In this document: one piece after another, positions 6,120-13,298 of the stretch
Numbering within the stretch: the stretch's first letter is position 1
Layout of the letters: each line of letters begins with the position of its first letter
From: Streptomyces capitiformicae
GTDB lineage: Bacteria > Actinomycetota > Actinomycetes > Streptomycetales > Streptomycetaceae
NCBI RefSeq assembly: GCF_002214185.1
Contig: NZ_CP022161.1
Location: 2,727,767-2,791,766 of the forward strand
Reading direction: 5' to 3'
DNA: 64,000 nt
The notes under the pieces: model-generated
Databases searched by the model: none
Seen by the model: the letters and a program-made list of their open reading frames with translations, nothing else
What the model was told of the DNA's origin: nothing
Made by a program: the position numbers and the translations under genes

Positions 6120-8699
6120 TCAGCCAGTCACGGTCTGAACCCGCTCCTGGAGGCTGTCAGTGTCCGCGCTGTCTCCTTGAGCACTGCCGGGTACGGGACG
6201 GAGCATCGCCAACACCCCGTCCAGCTCGTCCGGCTTCACGAGGACGTTGCGCGCCTTGGAGCCCTCGCTGGGCCCGACGATGTTGCGGGACTCCATGAGG
6301 TCCATGAGCCGCCCGGCCTTGGCGAAGCCGACGCGCAGCTTGCGCTGGAGCATCGAGGTCGACCCGAACTGGGTGGAGACGACCAGCTCGGCCGCCTCGC
6401 ACAGCAGGTCGAGGTCGTCGCCGATGTCCTCGTCGATCTCCTTCTTCTGCTTGGTGCCCACGGTGACGTCGTCCCGGAAGACGGGTGCCATCTTGTCCTT
6501 GCAGTGCTGGACGACGGCCGCGATCTCGTTCTCGGTCACGAAGGCGCCCTGCATACGGGTCGGCTTGTTCGCCCCCATCGGCAGGAACAGCCCGTCGCCC
6601 TTGCCGATCAGTTTCTCGGCGCCGGGCTGGTCGAGGATGACGCGGGAGTCGGTGAGCGAGGCGGTGGCGAAGGCGAGCCTGGAGGGCACGTTCGCCTTGA
6701 TCAGACCAGTGACGACGTCGACCGAGGGCCGCTGGGTGGCAAGCACCAGGTGGATGCCGGCCGCGCGCGCGAGCTGGGTGATGCGCACGATGGCGTCCTC
6801 GACGTCGCGCGGGGCGACCATCATCAGGTCGGCGAGCTCGTCGACGATCACCAGCAGGTACGGGTACGGCTGGAGCTCCCGCTCGCTGCCCTCCGGCGCC
6901 TTCACCTTGCCGTTGCGCACGGCCTCGTTGAAGTCGTCGATGTGCCGGAAGCCGAACGCCGCCAGGTCGTCGTAGCGCAGGTCCATCTCGCGCACGACCC
7001 ACTGGAGCGCCTCGGCGGCCCGCTTGGGGTTGGTGATGATCGGGGTGATCAGGTGCGGGATGCCCTCGTAGGCCGTCAGCTCGACGCGCTTGGGGTCGAT
7101 GAGGACCATGCGGACGTCCTCGGGGGTCGCGCGCACCATGATGGAAGTGATCAGGCAGTTGATGCATGACGACTTGCCGGAACCGGTGGCTCCGGCGACC
7201 AGGATGTGCGGCATCTTCGCGATGTTGGCCATGACGTAGCCGCCCTCGACGTCCTTGCCGAGCGCCACCAGCAGCGGGTGGTCGTCCTCGGCGGCCGCGG
7301 CCAGCCGCAGCACGTCGCCGAGGTTTACCATCTCGCGGTCGGTGTTGGGGATTTCGATGCCGACCGCGGACTTGCCCGGGATCGGGCTGATGATCCGCAC
7401 GTCCGGGCTGGCGACGGCGTAGGCGATGTTCTGGGTCAGCGCGGTGATCCGCTCGACTTTCACGGCGGGGCCGAGCTCGACCTCGTAACGGGTGACCGTC
7501 GGCCCGCGGGTGAAGCCGGTGACGGCGACGTCGACCTTGAACTCGGAGAAGAGGTTCGAGAGCGAGGCGACGACCGCGTCATTGGCGGCGCTGCGTGCCT
7601 TGCCGGGGCCGCCGCGCGTGAGGAGGTCGAGTGCCGGCAGGGCGTAGGTGGTGTTGTTCGACAGCTGGAGCTGCTCCGCGTGCGCGGGATGTTCGCGCTC
7701 CTGGCTAGCGGGCGGCGCCTTGGTGAGGTCGGGGACGACCAGAGGGGACGGCATCACCCGGTTCGGCTGGGCGCTGGCGGGCGCCGGACTTGCTGCGGTC
7801 GTGAGTTTCCCGCGCCGTGGGAGGGCCTCATGCTGAACGCCGTCGGGGGCCTGTGCCTCTCCGTCGGGCCCGGAACGGCGGGAGCGCGCGGGCGGCGCCT
7901 CGCGCCGCTGCGGCGCGTGTCGCTGGTCGTCCTCGCCGGGCACGTCGGCTGCTTGCCCCTGGACGACGCCGAGGTGCGCGCCGAGCGACCGCAGCCGCTG
8001 CGGGATGGCGTTGACCGGGGTGGCCGTGACGACCAGCAGCCCGAAGAAGAGGAGCAGCACCAGCATCGGTACGGCCAGCACGTCGCCCATCGTGTATGTC
8101 AGCGGAGTCGCGATGCCCCATCCGATCAGGCCGCCAGCGTCCCGTATGGCCTGCATGCTGTCGCTGCGGGCCGGCGAGCCGCAGGCGATGTGGACCAGCC
8201 CGAGCACGCCGATGCCCAGGACGGACAGCCCGATGACGACTCGGCCGTCGCCCTCGGATTTCTCTGTGTGCCGGATGAAGCGCACGGCGAGGGCGCCGAG
8301 CAGCACCGGCACCAGCAGGTCGAGGCGGCCGAAGGCGCCGGTCACCAAGATCTCAACGAGATCGCCGACCGGACCCCGCAGGCCGGCCCATGTGCCCACG
8401 GCGACGATCAGCGCGCTGCCGAGCAGGAGCAGCGCGGCGCCATCCTTACGGTGCGCCGGATCGAGGTTCCTGGCGCTCCGCCCCATACTGCGGAAGAGCC
8501 AGTACACGATCCTGGTGCTGGGCGACGTCTTCGCCGCGGCCCTCTTGGCGGGGGCCCTCTTCGCGGCGGGCCTCTTGGCTGGTGACCTTTTCGCCGCGGC
8601 CCTCTTCACAGGGGCCTTTTTCGCGGCAGTTGTCTTGGCCGGTGACCTCTTTGCAGGGGGCTTTTTCGCGGCTGGCTTCTTGGCGGGTGTCTTCTTCAC
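6120..8699 (-). CDS. FtsK/SpoIIIE DNA translocase with basic tail
   Basis: 859 aa. Residues 1-62 are a Lys/Ala/Pro-rich repeat (units like PAKKPAAK, PAKRSPAK) resembling histone H1 tails. Residues 75-250 hold four or five TM segments of the FtsK_4TM type. The motor follows, with Walker A GATGSGKSS near 502-510 and Walker B LVIVDELADLM near 612-622. The last 90 residues are the winged-helix gamma domain (STSMLQRKLRVGFAKAGRLMDLM), which in FtsK reads polar DNA motifs. GTG at 8699 has GGAG six bases upstream. It is a paralogue of the chromosomal septal FtsK, probably pumping element DNA through a septum or mating junction. Confidence 0.9.
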   Translation of the reverse strand: MKKTPAKKPAAKKPPAKRSPAKTTAAKKAPVKRAAAKRSPAKRPAAKRAPAKRAAAKTSPSTRIVYWLFRSMGRSARNLDPAHRKDGAALLLLGSALIVAVGTWAGLRGPVGDLVEILVTGAFGRLDLLVPVLLGALAVRFIRHTEKSEGDGRVVIGLSVLGIGVLGLVHIACGSPARSDSMQAIRDAGGLIGWGIATPLTYTMGDVLAVPMLVLLLFFGLLVVTATPVNAIPQRLRSLGAHLGVVQGQAADVPGEDDQRHAPQRREAPPARSRRSGPDGEAQAPDGVQHEALPRRGKLTTAASPAPASAQPNRVMPSPLVVPDLTKAPPASQEREHPAHAEQLQLSNNTTYALPALDLLTRGGPGKARSAANDAVVASLSNLFSEFKVDVAVTGFTRGPTVTRYEVELGPAVKVERITALTQNIAYAVASPDVRIISPIPGKSAVGIEIPNTDREMVNLGDVLRLAAAAEDDHPLLVALGKDVEGGYVMANIAKMPHILVAGATGSGKSSCINCLITSIMVRATPEDVRMVLIDPKRVELTAYEGIPHLITPIITNPKRAAEALQWVVREMDLRYDDLAAFGFRHIDDFNEAVRNGKVKAPEGSERELQPYPYLLVIVDELADLMMVAPRDVEDAIVRITQLARAAGIHLVLATQRPSVDVVTGLIKANVPSRLAFATASLTDSRVILDQPGAEKLIGKGDGLFLPMGANKPTRMQGAFVTENEIAAVVQHCKDKMAPVFRDDVTVGTKQKKEIDEDIGDDLDLLCEAAELVVSTQFGSTSMLQRKLRVGFAKAGRLMDLMESRNIVGPSEGSKARNVLVKPDELDGVLAMLRPVPGSAQGDSADTDSLQERVQTVTG

Positions 8700-8804
8700 A
8701 GCGGGCTCCAGGGAGGTTGGGCAGGCAGGTGATGCGGGGTCCGGTGGCGGGGCCGGGCGGAGCGTTCGTCTTCCGGCGTCGCCACGTGGCCGGGTCTTCT
8801 GCTG

Positions 8805-9299
8805 TCAGGCGAGCGCGGTCACGATGAGCGCGAGGACGGCGATGACGATGAGGACAACGGCGGCCAGCGAGAGGCGGATGGCCCGCCCCAGCCCCTGGAA
8901 CTTGGGCAGCGCGATCTGAGAGAGGACACGAAGCTGGTCCGCCCGGCGGTCGTCGCTCATCTCGGCGAGGATCTGCTGGGTGTCGCACGTAGCCCAGTAG
9001 GGGAAACTCGCACGGTCCGCGCCGTGCAGTCGGGGCAGGACGACGAACAGCAGCAAGATGGTGGAGGCGGCCAGGGCGAGGACCGCGAGTCCGCCCGCGA
9101 CGAGGCACAGCACGGGGAGATCCTTGTCGGCCGACCCCACCAGGCCCGCGATGATTGCGCCGTTGAAGGCGAGGAGGAAGGAGGTCTTGTTGTCGGTGCG
9201 GCCGATCTCCGATGCCACGGTGGCGAGCGCGTCGTTGAGGTTCTGGTCGACGAGCGAGGACTGAGCGCCAGGCTCGGTGGTGGTCGGGGACGGGCTCAC
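8805..9299 (-). CDS. PycTM-like (Pycsar effector family) membrane protein
   Basis: 164 aa. TM1 includes RTDNKTSFLLAFNGAIIAGL (residues about 34-53), the (A/T)D.K.S.LL..NGA signature of PycTM/DUF5706 proteins. A second TM pair-like stretch covers 64-90, and a C-terminal TM covers 138-163 after DRRADQLRVLSQIA. PycTM proteins are membrane effectors of Pycsar anti-phage systems activated by cUMP or cCMP, but many Streptomyces copies stand alone with unknown function. No uridylate or cytidylate cyclase is next to it. It overlaps the 76-aa gene by four bases (ATGA). Family call is firm by motif; a defence role is inference. Confidence 0.75.
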   Translation of the reverse strand: MSPSPTTTEPGAQSSLVDQNLNDALATVASEIGRTDNKTSFLLAFNGAIIAGLVGSADKDLPVLCLVAGGLAVLALAASTILLLFVVLPRLHGADRASFPYWATCDTQQILAEMSDDRRADQLRVLSQIALPKFQGLGRAIRLSLAAVVLIVIAVLALIVTALA

Positions 9300-9526
9300 C
9301 GGGTGGCCTCCTTCGTCTTCCGCGCGGCCGGCGCCGGGGTCGGCACGGGCAGGCCCAGGCGCTGCGCGAGCGCGTGGCGGGTCGCGAAGTCATGGGCCGG
9401 GTCGTGGATGAACTCGGCGACCGTACGGAGTCGGCCGCGCAGCGTCTGCAGATCGTTCTCGATGGAGCGCAGGTCGACGGACTGGGGTAACGGAGTGGTG
9501 TCCGTGGTTTCGGAGCGGCCGGTCAT
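9296..9526 (-). CDS. Small partner of PycTM-like gene
   Basis: 76 aa, ATG at 9526, ending in an ATGA overlap with the PycTM-like gene, so the two are translated as a pair. Residues 17-50 (SIENDLQTLRGRLRTVAEFIHDPAHDF) form one or two amphipathic helices; the end is basic. No known family. It could be a regulator or subunit of the membrane protein. Confidence 0.6.
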   Translation of the reverse strand: MTGRSETTDTTPLPQSVDLRSIENDLQTLRGRLRTVAEFIHDPAHDFATRHALAQRLGLPVPTPAPAARKTKEATR

Positions 9527-9546
9527 CAGGCCTCCTTCTTGGATAT

Positions 9547-9564
9547 CCCCGGCTTCAGCCGGGG
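9547..9564. terminator. Perfect CCCCGGCT hairpin
   Basis: CCCCGGCT / AGCCGGGG with a two-base loop lies upstream of the 76-aa gene, in the 9527-9839 gap, which otherwise holds no convincing gene. It may be a terminator for the gene ending at 9840. It also resembles the subterminal hairpin of IS200/IS605 elements, but no tnpA or tnpB sequence is beside it. Confidence 0.4.
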
Positions 9565-9839
9565 GAGAAAACGAAGCACCCTCCCGCGTGAGCGGGGCAG
9601 GAAAAGCCGACTCGCCGCCAGGGCGGATCGGCGTATGAGGCGGCTGCCTCGGTGGGGTCGTTCAGCGGGTGCGGCGGGCGGCAGTGCAGCGTGGCTCTGT
9701 TCACGTCGAAGAGCAGCGTTTCGACAGCAGTCCGGGAGGCAGCGCCCGCGCCGGATGTACACGACTTCCGGCAGCAGCTCGGAGAGGACCCGCAGGACGC
9801 CGTCTGCCGCCCATCGGGAGTCCGGGGCAAAAGCGCTGG

Positions 9840-10313
9840 CTACGGGCGTAGGTGACAGCCGCCATCGCGCCGTTGCCGACCGCGGCCGGGTGCCCTCCCG
9901 TTCTCGTGAACATCGACTCTTCCGGCGGGCGGGTGCCTCCCGGAGCCGTGAACACGTGCTGTCGGGAGTCGTGAACAAAGCCAGCAGCGGCTGCAGAGGA
10001 AGCGGCAGTCCGCTCTGAAGGGATCGGTGGTGCAGGTGCCGAGTTCGGTGAGTGCGCCGCACTCGGCGCAGGCCGGGCCGAGCAGTTTGCGGAGTTCCTC
10101 AAGGTGGTCGGCGAGGTCGGCGCGCTCGTCGGGGAGCATCTCGGCGATGATCTGCTGGGCGGCTTCGCGGTTCCCGGTGCGTACGGCGGCCAGGGCCGCG
10201 TTCCCTGCGGCCTCCGGGGCGGTGATCGCGGCGTCGACGTCGTGGCCGGTGTCGTCCTGGGGCGTGCCCAAGGCCGCTGCCGTGGAGAGCGTGGTGCCGG
10301 TGACGACCGTCAT
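9840..10313 (-). CDS. Zinc-finger-like protein, paralogue B (altered C-terminus)
   Basis: 157 aa, ATG at 10313 overlapping the upstream stop (ATGA). Residues 35-110 closely match paralogue A (4486-5031): VRTGNREAAQ, DHLEELRKLLG, CAECG, TTDPF and CRFLCSRC. Paralogue A stops soon after this block, whereas here the frame runs on for about 50 unrelated Arg/Gly/His-rich residues. This suggests that the original end was lost by a small frameshift or rearrangement. Three CGTGAAC motifs occur in that tail region (near 9905-9975). Probable zinc site; function unknown. Confidence 0.55.
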   Translation of the reverse strand: MTVVTGTTLSTAAALGTPQDDTGHDVDAAITAPEAAGNAALAAVRTGNREAAQQIIAEMLPDERADLADHLEELRKLLGPACAECGALTELGTCTTDPFRADCRFLCSRCWLCSRLPTARVHGSGRHPPAGRVDVHENGRAPGRGRQRRDGGCHLRP

Positions 10314-10660
10314 ACGTCGTCCCCGGCCGCGTCCGCGTGCTCCATGACGAGCGTGGCGTAGGTGGAGTCGTCGCCCGCCACGAGGCGTACCGCCTTGGCG
10401 AGCTCGATCCAGCCCTCGGCCCGTCCGGAGTGGTACGGGCACAGCTGCTCCAACGCCTCGCAGGCGGGGCACAGTTCGGGATCGGTGTGGTAGCGGGGCA
10501 GGCCGTCCTTGAGCTGCTGGACGCGGTCGCGCAACTCCAGGTATTCGCCGATGAGCGTTTCGACCGCGTAGGCGCCATCGCCATCCATGCCGGCGAGGAC
10601 GCGCTGCGCGTCGCGTGCGGAGTCGAGCACGTACGACTCGGTGTCGGGGCCGAGGGTCAT
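10310..10660 (-). CDS. Small Cys/His hypothetical protein
   Basis: 116 aa, ATG at 10660 with an AAGGA about 11 bases upstream. An N-terminal helix (SARDAQRVLAGMDGD) is followed by CPACEALEQLCPYH near 58-71, a likely zinc-binding knuckle, and a helical C-terminus. It is coupled by a four-base overlap to paralogue B. Similar small proteins with this layout occur in Streptomyces transfer regions; role unknown. Confidence 0.6.
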   Translation of the reverse strand: MTLGPDTESYVLDSARDAQRVLAGMDGDGAYAVETLIGEYLELRDRVQQLKDGLPRYHTDPELCPACEALEQLCPYHSGRAEGWIELAKAVRLVAGDDSTYATLVMEHADAAGDDV

Positions 10661-10784
10661 GGTCGAGGAAGTCCTTTCCGAACAGGATGTCAGGCGCCCC
10701 TGCTCTGAGCCCCATGCCGGTCGTGGGCCGGGGCGGGCGACGGGGCGGCCGACAGGCGGAGTGATTGGGGCCAACGGCGCGCTG

Positions 10785-10850
10785 GCTGTTCCGGCTCCCT
10801 GCCCGCCCCCGACCCCCGGTGACGGGGCCCGAAGGACGGACAGGCAGACG
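10785..10850 (-). repeat. Repeated intergenic element, copy 1
   Basis: A roughly 65-base stretch containing GTTCCGGCTCCCTGCCCGCC, a CCCCGG..CCGGGG-type hairpin and GGACAGGCAGA is repeated at 12297-12375. Both copies sit right after the stop codon of an upstream gene and before the next minus-strand gene, so they are probably terminators or processing/leader elements of the operon. Confidence 0.6.
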
Positions 10851-11531
10851 TCAGTTCGGCGACGGCGGCAAGAACGGAAGGGGGTAGGGCAGGTACTGGG
10901 GCGGCTCGGTCCTCGGCATACGGATCTCCGTGCTGACCTGTACGTCGGGAGGGGGCGGTGCCTCGTTGTGCACATCGACGTGAACGAACGCGAGCGGCGG
11001 GAGACGCAGCCCACGCAGCGCCAAGCTGGACAGCGCGGCCCACGCCAGGAGGCCGACTGCGGTGGCGATTGGGCGGCCGGGCCCGGGAGTTCCAATCGAC
11101 ACCATGATCACGGTGGCTGCGCCCCACACCGCCCAGGCGAGCCGGGCGGGGCCGTTGTGGAGGGCGCCGAGGACGAACGCGATGAGTCCGAGGGCCTTCC
11201 AGATGCTGTAGGTGGTGAAGGCGGTGATGGGCAGTCCCTGCGTGTGGGCGACGAGGTAGCGGCGTACGGGGTCGTCGATGGTGGCGCCCACCGCGTCCAC
11301 GGTCGTGGCCAAGCCGGGCATGCCGGGCAGGAACTGGCCCAGCACCCATGCGCCGAGGAGGGTGACGGCGGCGCTGAAGGCCAAGTGGCGGACGGTTTCG
11401 TACCCCCACAGTTGCGCCAGCTTCGTCCGGGCCTGGCGGGTCCGGTGGCTGATCCAGCCGCGGGCCCACTGTAAGGAGGGCCACCGGGGCGTGTGCTGGT
11501 GGCCGTTCCCAGCGGTGGAGTTGGTGGTCAT
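10851..11531 (-). CDS. Multi-TM membrane protein of transfer block
   Basis: 226 aa, ATG at 11531. Four hydrophobic segments: VRHLAFSAAVTLLGAWVLG (about 47-65), ITAFTTYSIWKALGLIAFVLGA (about 102-123), LAWAVWGAATVIMVSIG and IATAVGLLAWAALSSLALRG. The Pro-rich C-terminus is probably cytoplasmic. It belongs to a run of small membrane proteins next to the TraB-like ATPase, as Spd spread proteins do on Streptomyces plasmids, but sequence alone does not prove an Spd role. Confidence 0.6.
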   Translation of the reverse strand: MTTNSTAGNGHQHTPRWPSLQWARGWISHRTRQARTKLAQLWGYETVRHLAFSAAVTLLGAWVLGQFLPGMPGLATTVDAVGATIDDPVRRYLVAHTQGLPITAFTTYSIWKALGLIAFVLGALHNGPARLAWAVWGAATVIMVSIGTPGPGRPIATAVGLLAWAALSSLALRGLRLPPLAFVHVDVHNEAPPPPDVQVSTEIRMPRTEPPQYLPYPLPFLPPSPN

Positions 11532-11572
11532 GATGGGTGTGCCTCTCTTCACGGAGCGCGCGGCGGCGCGCA

Positions 11573-11917
11573 TCAGGTGGTCGTGAGGTCGGTGCGGACG
11601 TAGCGCTGTAGATCGGCGTCCCAGCGGGCATGGGTGAGCAGCCGGTTGAAGTCCTCGATGGCGTCCTTGGTGCCGGCGGGGCACGGAGTGAGACCGAGCT
11701 CGGGGTCCTCGATGAGCCACCAGTTCCACTCACGGCATTCAGCGGCTCCGACAAAGTCGCCGTTCCAGCGGCTTGCGCACGCGCCGTTGTGGTCGCATGC
11801 CGCGCGCTGACACCCGGTGTCTGGGCAGTGCGCGTGGTCGCAGCCCTCTTCGTGGAGCTGGCCGGGTGCGGCGGCGCAGTCCGGGCAGTTGAACAGCTGC
11901 GGGTCGTGGTCAGCCAT
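11573..11917 (-). CDS. Cysteine/histidine-rich hypothetical protein
   Basis: 114 aa, ATG at 11917, overlapping the upstream gene by eight bases. The first half is packed with Cys and His (CPDCAAAPGQLHEEGCDHAHC, then CQRAACDHNGAC), enough for two zinc sites. The second half has a WNWWLIEDPELG strand pair. This kind of zinc-rich small protein is common near Streptomyces plasmid genes. Function unknown. Confidence 0.65.
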   Translation of the reverse strand: MADHDPQLFNCPDCAAAPGQLHEEGCDHAHCPDTGCQRAACDHNGACASRWNGDFVGAAECREWNWWLIEDPELGLTPCPAGTKDAIEDFNRLLTHARWDADLQRYVRTDLTTT

Positions 11918-12275
11918 GAAGCAGTTCCCCGGCAGCGAAGGTGTTCTTGGAGACGAGAAGCCCCGGGCGGTCCGGGGGTAGCTCGGTGACCGTCCAGCCG
12001 TCGTCGCGCAGCAGATCGGCGTAGGCGGCGACGAGGACGTATTCCTCGGCCTCGATATCGGTGAAGGACCGGCCGTTGAAGACGCTCGGGAACGGGGCGC
12101 GGTGGCAGACGCGGGTCTGCGCGGAGCCGGGTGCACCGGGTGAGCACAGAAATCCTGCCGTAGCGACGGCGCCGGTCGTGTCGAATGTGGCTGTCGGGTG
12201 GCGTGTCAGGAGGAGCGCGGTCACGGCCGCAGTCACGGCCGCAGTCTCGTCCTCGGATGGATCCGGGGTGTCCAT
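11910..12275 (-). CDS. Hypothetical protein
   Basis: 121 aa from ATG at 12275 (preceded by GAGGA); longer starts at 12287 or beyond are possible. Residues 5-25 form an Ala-rich helix, the middle holds FNGRSFTDIEAEEYVLVAAYADLLRDDG, and the end is TELPPDRPGLLVSKNTFAAG. It is coupled to the downstream Cys-rich gene. No family recognised. Confidence 0.55.
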   Translation of the reverse strand: MDTPDPSEDETAAVTAAVTALLLTRHPTATFDTTGAVATAGFLCSPGAPGSAQTRVCHRAPFPSVFNGRSFTDIEAEEYVLVAAYADLLRDDGWTVTELPPDRPGLLVSKNTFAAGELLHG

Positions 12276-12296
12276 GTGCATCCTCATCCAGTCGGT

Positions 12297-12375
12297 GGGA
12301 GCTGTTCCGGCTCCCTGCCCGCCCCCGGCCCCCGTGGCGGGGTTCGGGAGTGGACAGGCAGAGGTCAGCGTGAGC
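12297..12375 (-). repeat. Repeated intergenic element, copy 2
   Basis: Second copy of the element at 10785-10850, sharing GTTCCGGCTCCCTGCCCGCC and GGACAGGCAGA with a variant hairpin (CCCCCGTGGCGGGG). It lies 28 bases after the stop of the membrane protein gene at 12403 (minus strand). Confidence 0.6.
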
Positions 12376-12402
12376 ACGTCGTGGGATGGCGGCGACCGAC
12401 GG

Positions 12403-12933
12403 TCACTGCGTGCCGTCGGTGATCTGGTTGTTGGTTCGCCCGAACCCGCGGGTTTCGGTGTGCAGTTCGGTGTGCTGCACGTAGACGGTGCCGGTGTACT
12501 GGTTGACCGTGTGGTCGGGCAGGGCGGAGGCGCCGTCGCGGAAGGCGCGCCCGATCATGCGGGCGGCGGCGCCGATCGTGATGAACACTCCGGCGGCGCC
12601 CAGGCCGGCGAAGGTCAGCTGCATCGGGCTGACGTTGGACAGTTGCCACAGCACCAGGGAGATGGCGCCGCCGACCGGCAGCGACCCCCAGGTGTAGACG
12701 ATCACGAGGGTGGCGTGGTCGGTGGCCTTCTGGGACATGGGGGGTCGTCCGTGCTGGGCGAAGGGCACGGCGTTCCCCACGGTGGGTTGGGTCGGCGCGG
12801 GTACGACGTCCTTGTACCGGGTGGCGACGGGGGTGGTGCTGCTGTATCCCTCGGCGATCAGTCTGATCGACTCGAACTCTTCCTGAGCCGTCAACTGCCG
12901 CCGGGGTCCGTCGTGGTCGCGGAGGTCGGCCAT
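12403..12933 (-). CDS. Two-TM membrane protein of transfer block
   Basis: 176 aa, ATG at 12933 with AAGGGAG seven bases upstream. After a soluble N-terminus (about 70 residues) two TM helices follow: LVIVYTWGSLPVGGAISLVLW and LTFAGLGAAGVFITIGAAARMIG. A short polar tail ends it. It is separated from the 75-aa gene by a very strong hairpin. A role in mating-pore or spread functions is inferred from position only. Confidence 0.6.
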   Translation of the reverse strand: MADLRDHDGPRRQLTAQEEFESIRLIAEGYSSTTPVATRYKDVVPAPTQPTVGNAVPFAQHGRPPMSQKATDHATLVIVYTWGSLPVGGAISLVLWQLSNVSPMQLTFAGLGAAGVFITIGAAARMIGRAFRDGASALPDHTVNQYTGTVYVQHTELHTETRGFGRTNNQITDGTQ

Positions 12934-12974
12934 GGGGTGCTCCCTTCTGTTCTGTGGCCGGAGGCGTGGGAACG

Positions 12975-13018
12975 GCAGCAGGGCGGGCCCGCCGTATGCG
13001 GCGGGCCCGCCCTGCTGC
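12975..13018 (-). terminator. Very strong hairpin after small membrane gene
   Basis: A perfect 18-bp stem (CAGCAGGGCGGGCCCGCC at 12976-12993, partner 13000-13017, six-base loop), 11 bases after the stop of the 75-aa gene. It probably ends or attenuates the transfer operon transcript before the next gene. Confidence 0.75.
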
Positions 13019-13028
13019 TGAGGCGCTC

Positions 13029-13256
13029 TTACTTGGCGGAGACGTTGTTGACGGTGTCGCTGAAGCCCTTGGCCCCGTTGCCGAACATCTCCTGGACCTT
13101 CTCGACGCCGGACGCGCCGAGGGGCGTCATCATCACGAGGATCCAGAAGACCGAGACGACGGCGACCTCCCGCTTGCGGAAGCTGCTGTCTTTCCTCATC
13201 CAGATGCCGATGCCGATGGCGACGAGCAGGGCGAGACCCGAGACGGTGAGTTGCAT
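13029..13256 (-). CDS. Small two-TM protein (Spd-like candidate)
   Basis: 75 aa, ATG at 13256 with GGAG seven bases upstream. Two hydrophobic helices (LTVSGLALLVAIGIGIWM and VAVVSVFWILVMMTPLGA) are linked by a basic loop, and a polar tail ends NNVSAK. It lies directly downstream of the TraB-like gene. Size, topology and place match small plasmid-spread proteins, but no motif proves it. Confidence 0.65.
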   Translation of the reverse strand: MQLTVSGLALLVAIGIGIWMRKDSSFRKREVAVVSVFWILVMMTPLGASGVEKVQEMFGNGAKGFSDTVNNVSAK

Positions 13257-13298
13257 GGTTGATCTCCAACTTTCGTGAGAGGGGGAAGGGGCGGTGGG

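Noticed and set aside
6157..7167. Long minus-strand frames inside the FtsK gene and long plus-strand frames at 13275-15962
   Set aside because: They are shadow frames of the real genes in high-GC DNA, rich in Arg, Gly or Pro or in Val/Gly and without motifs.
9547..9564. Right end of an IS200/IS605 element
   Set aside because: Only the hairpin matches; no tnpA or tnpB remnant or cleavage site is found next to it.
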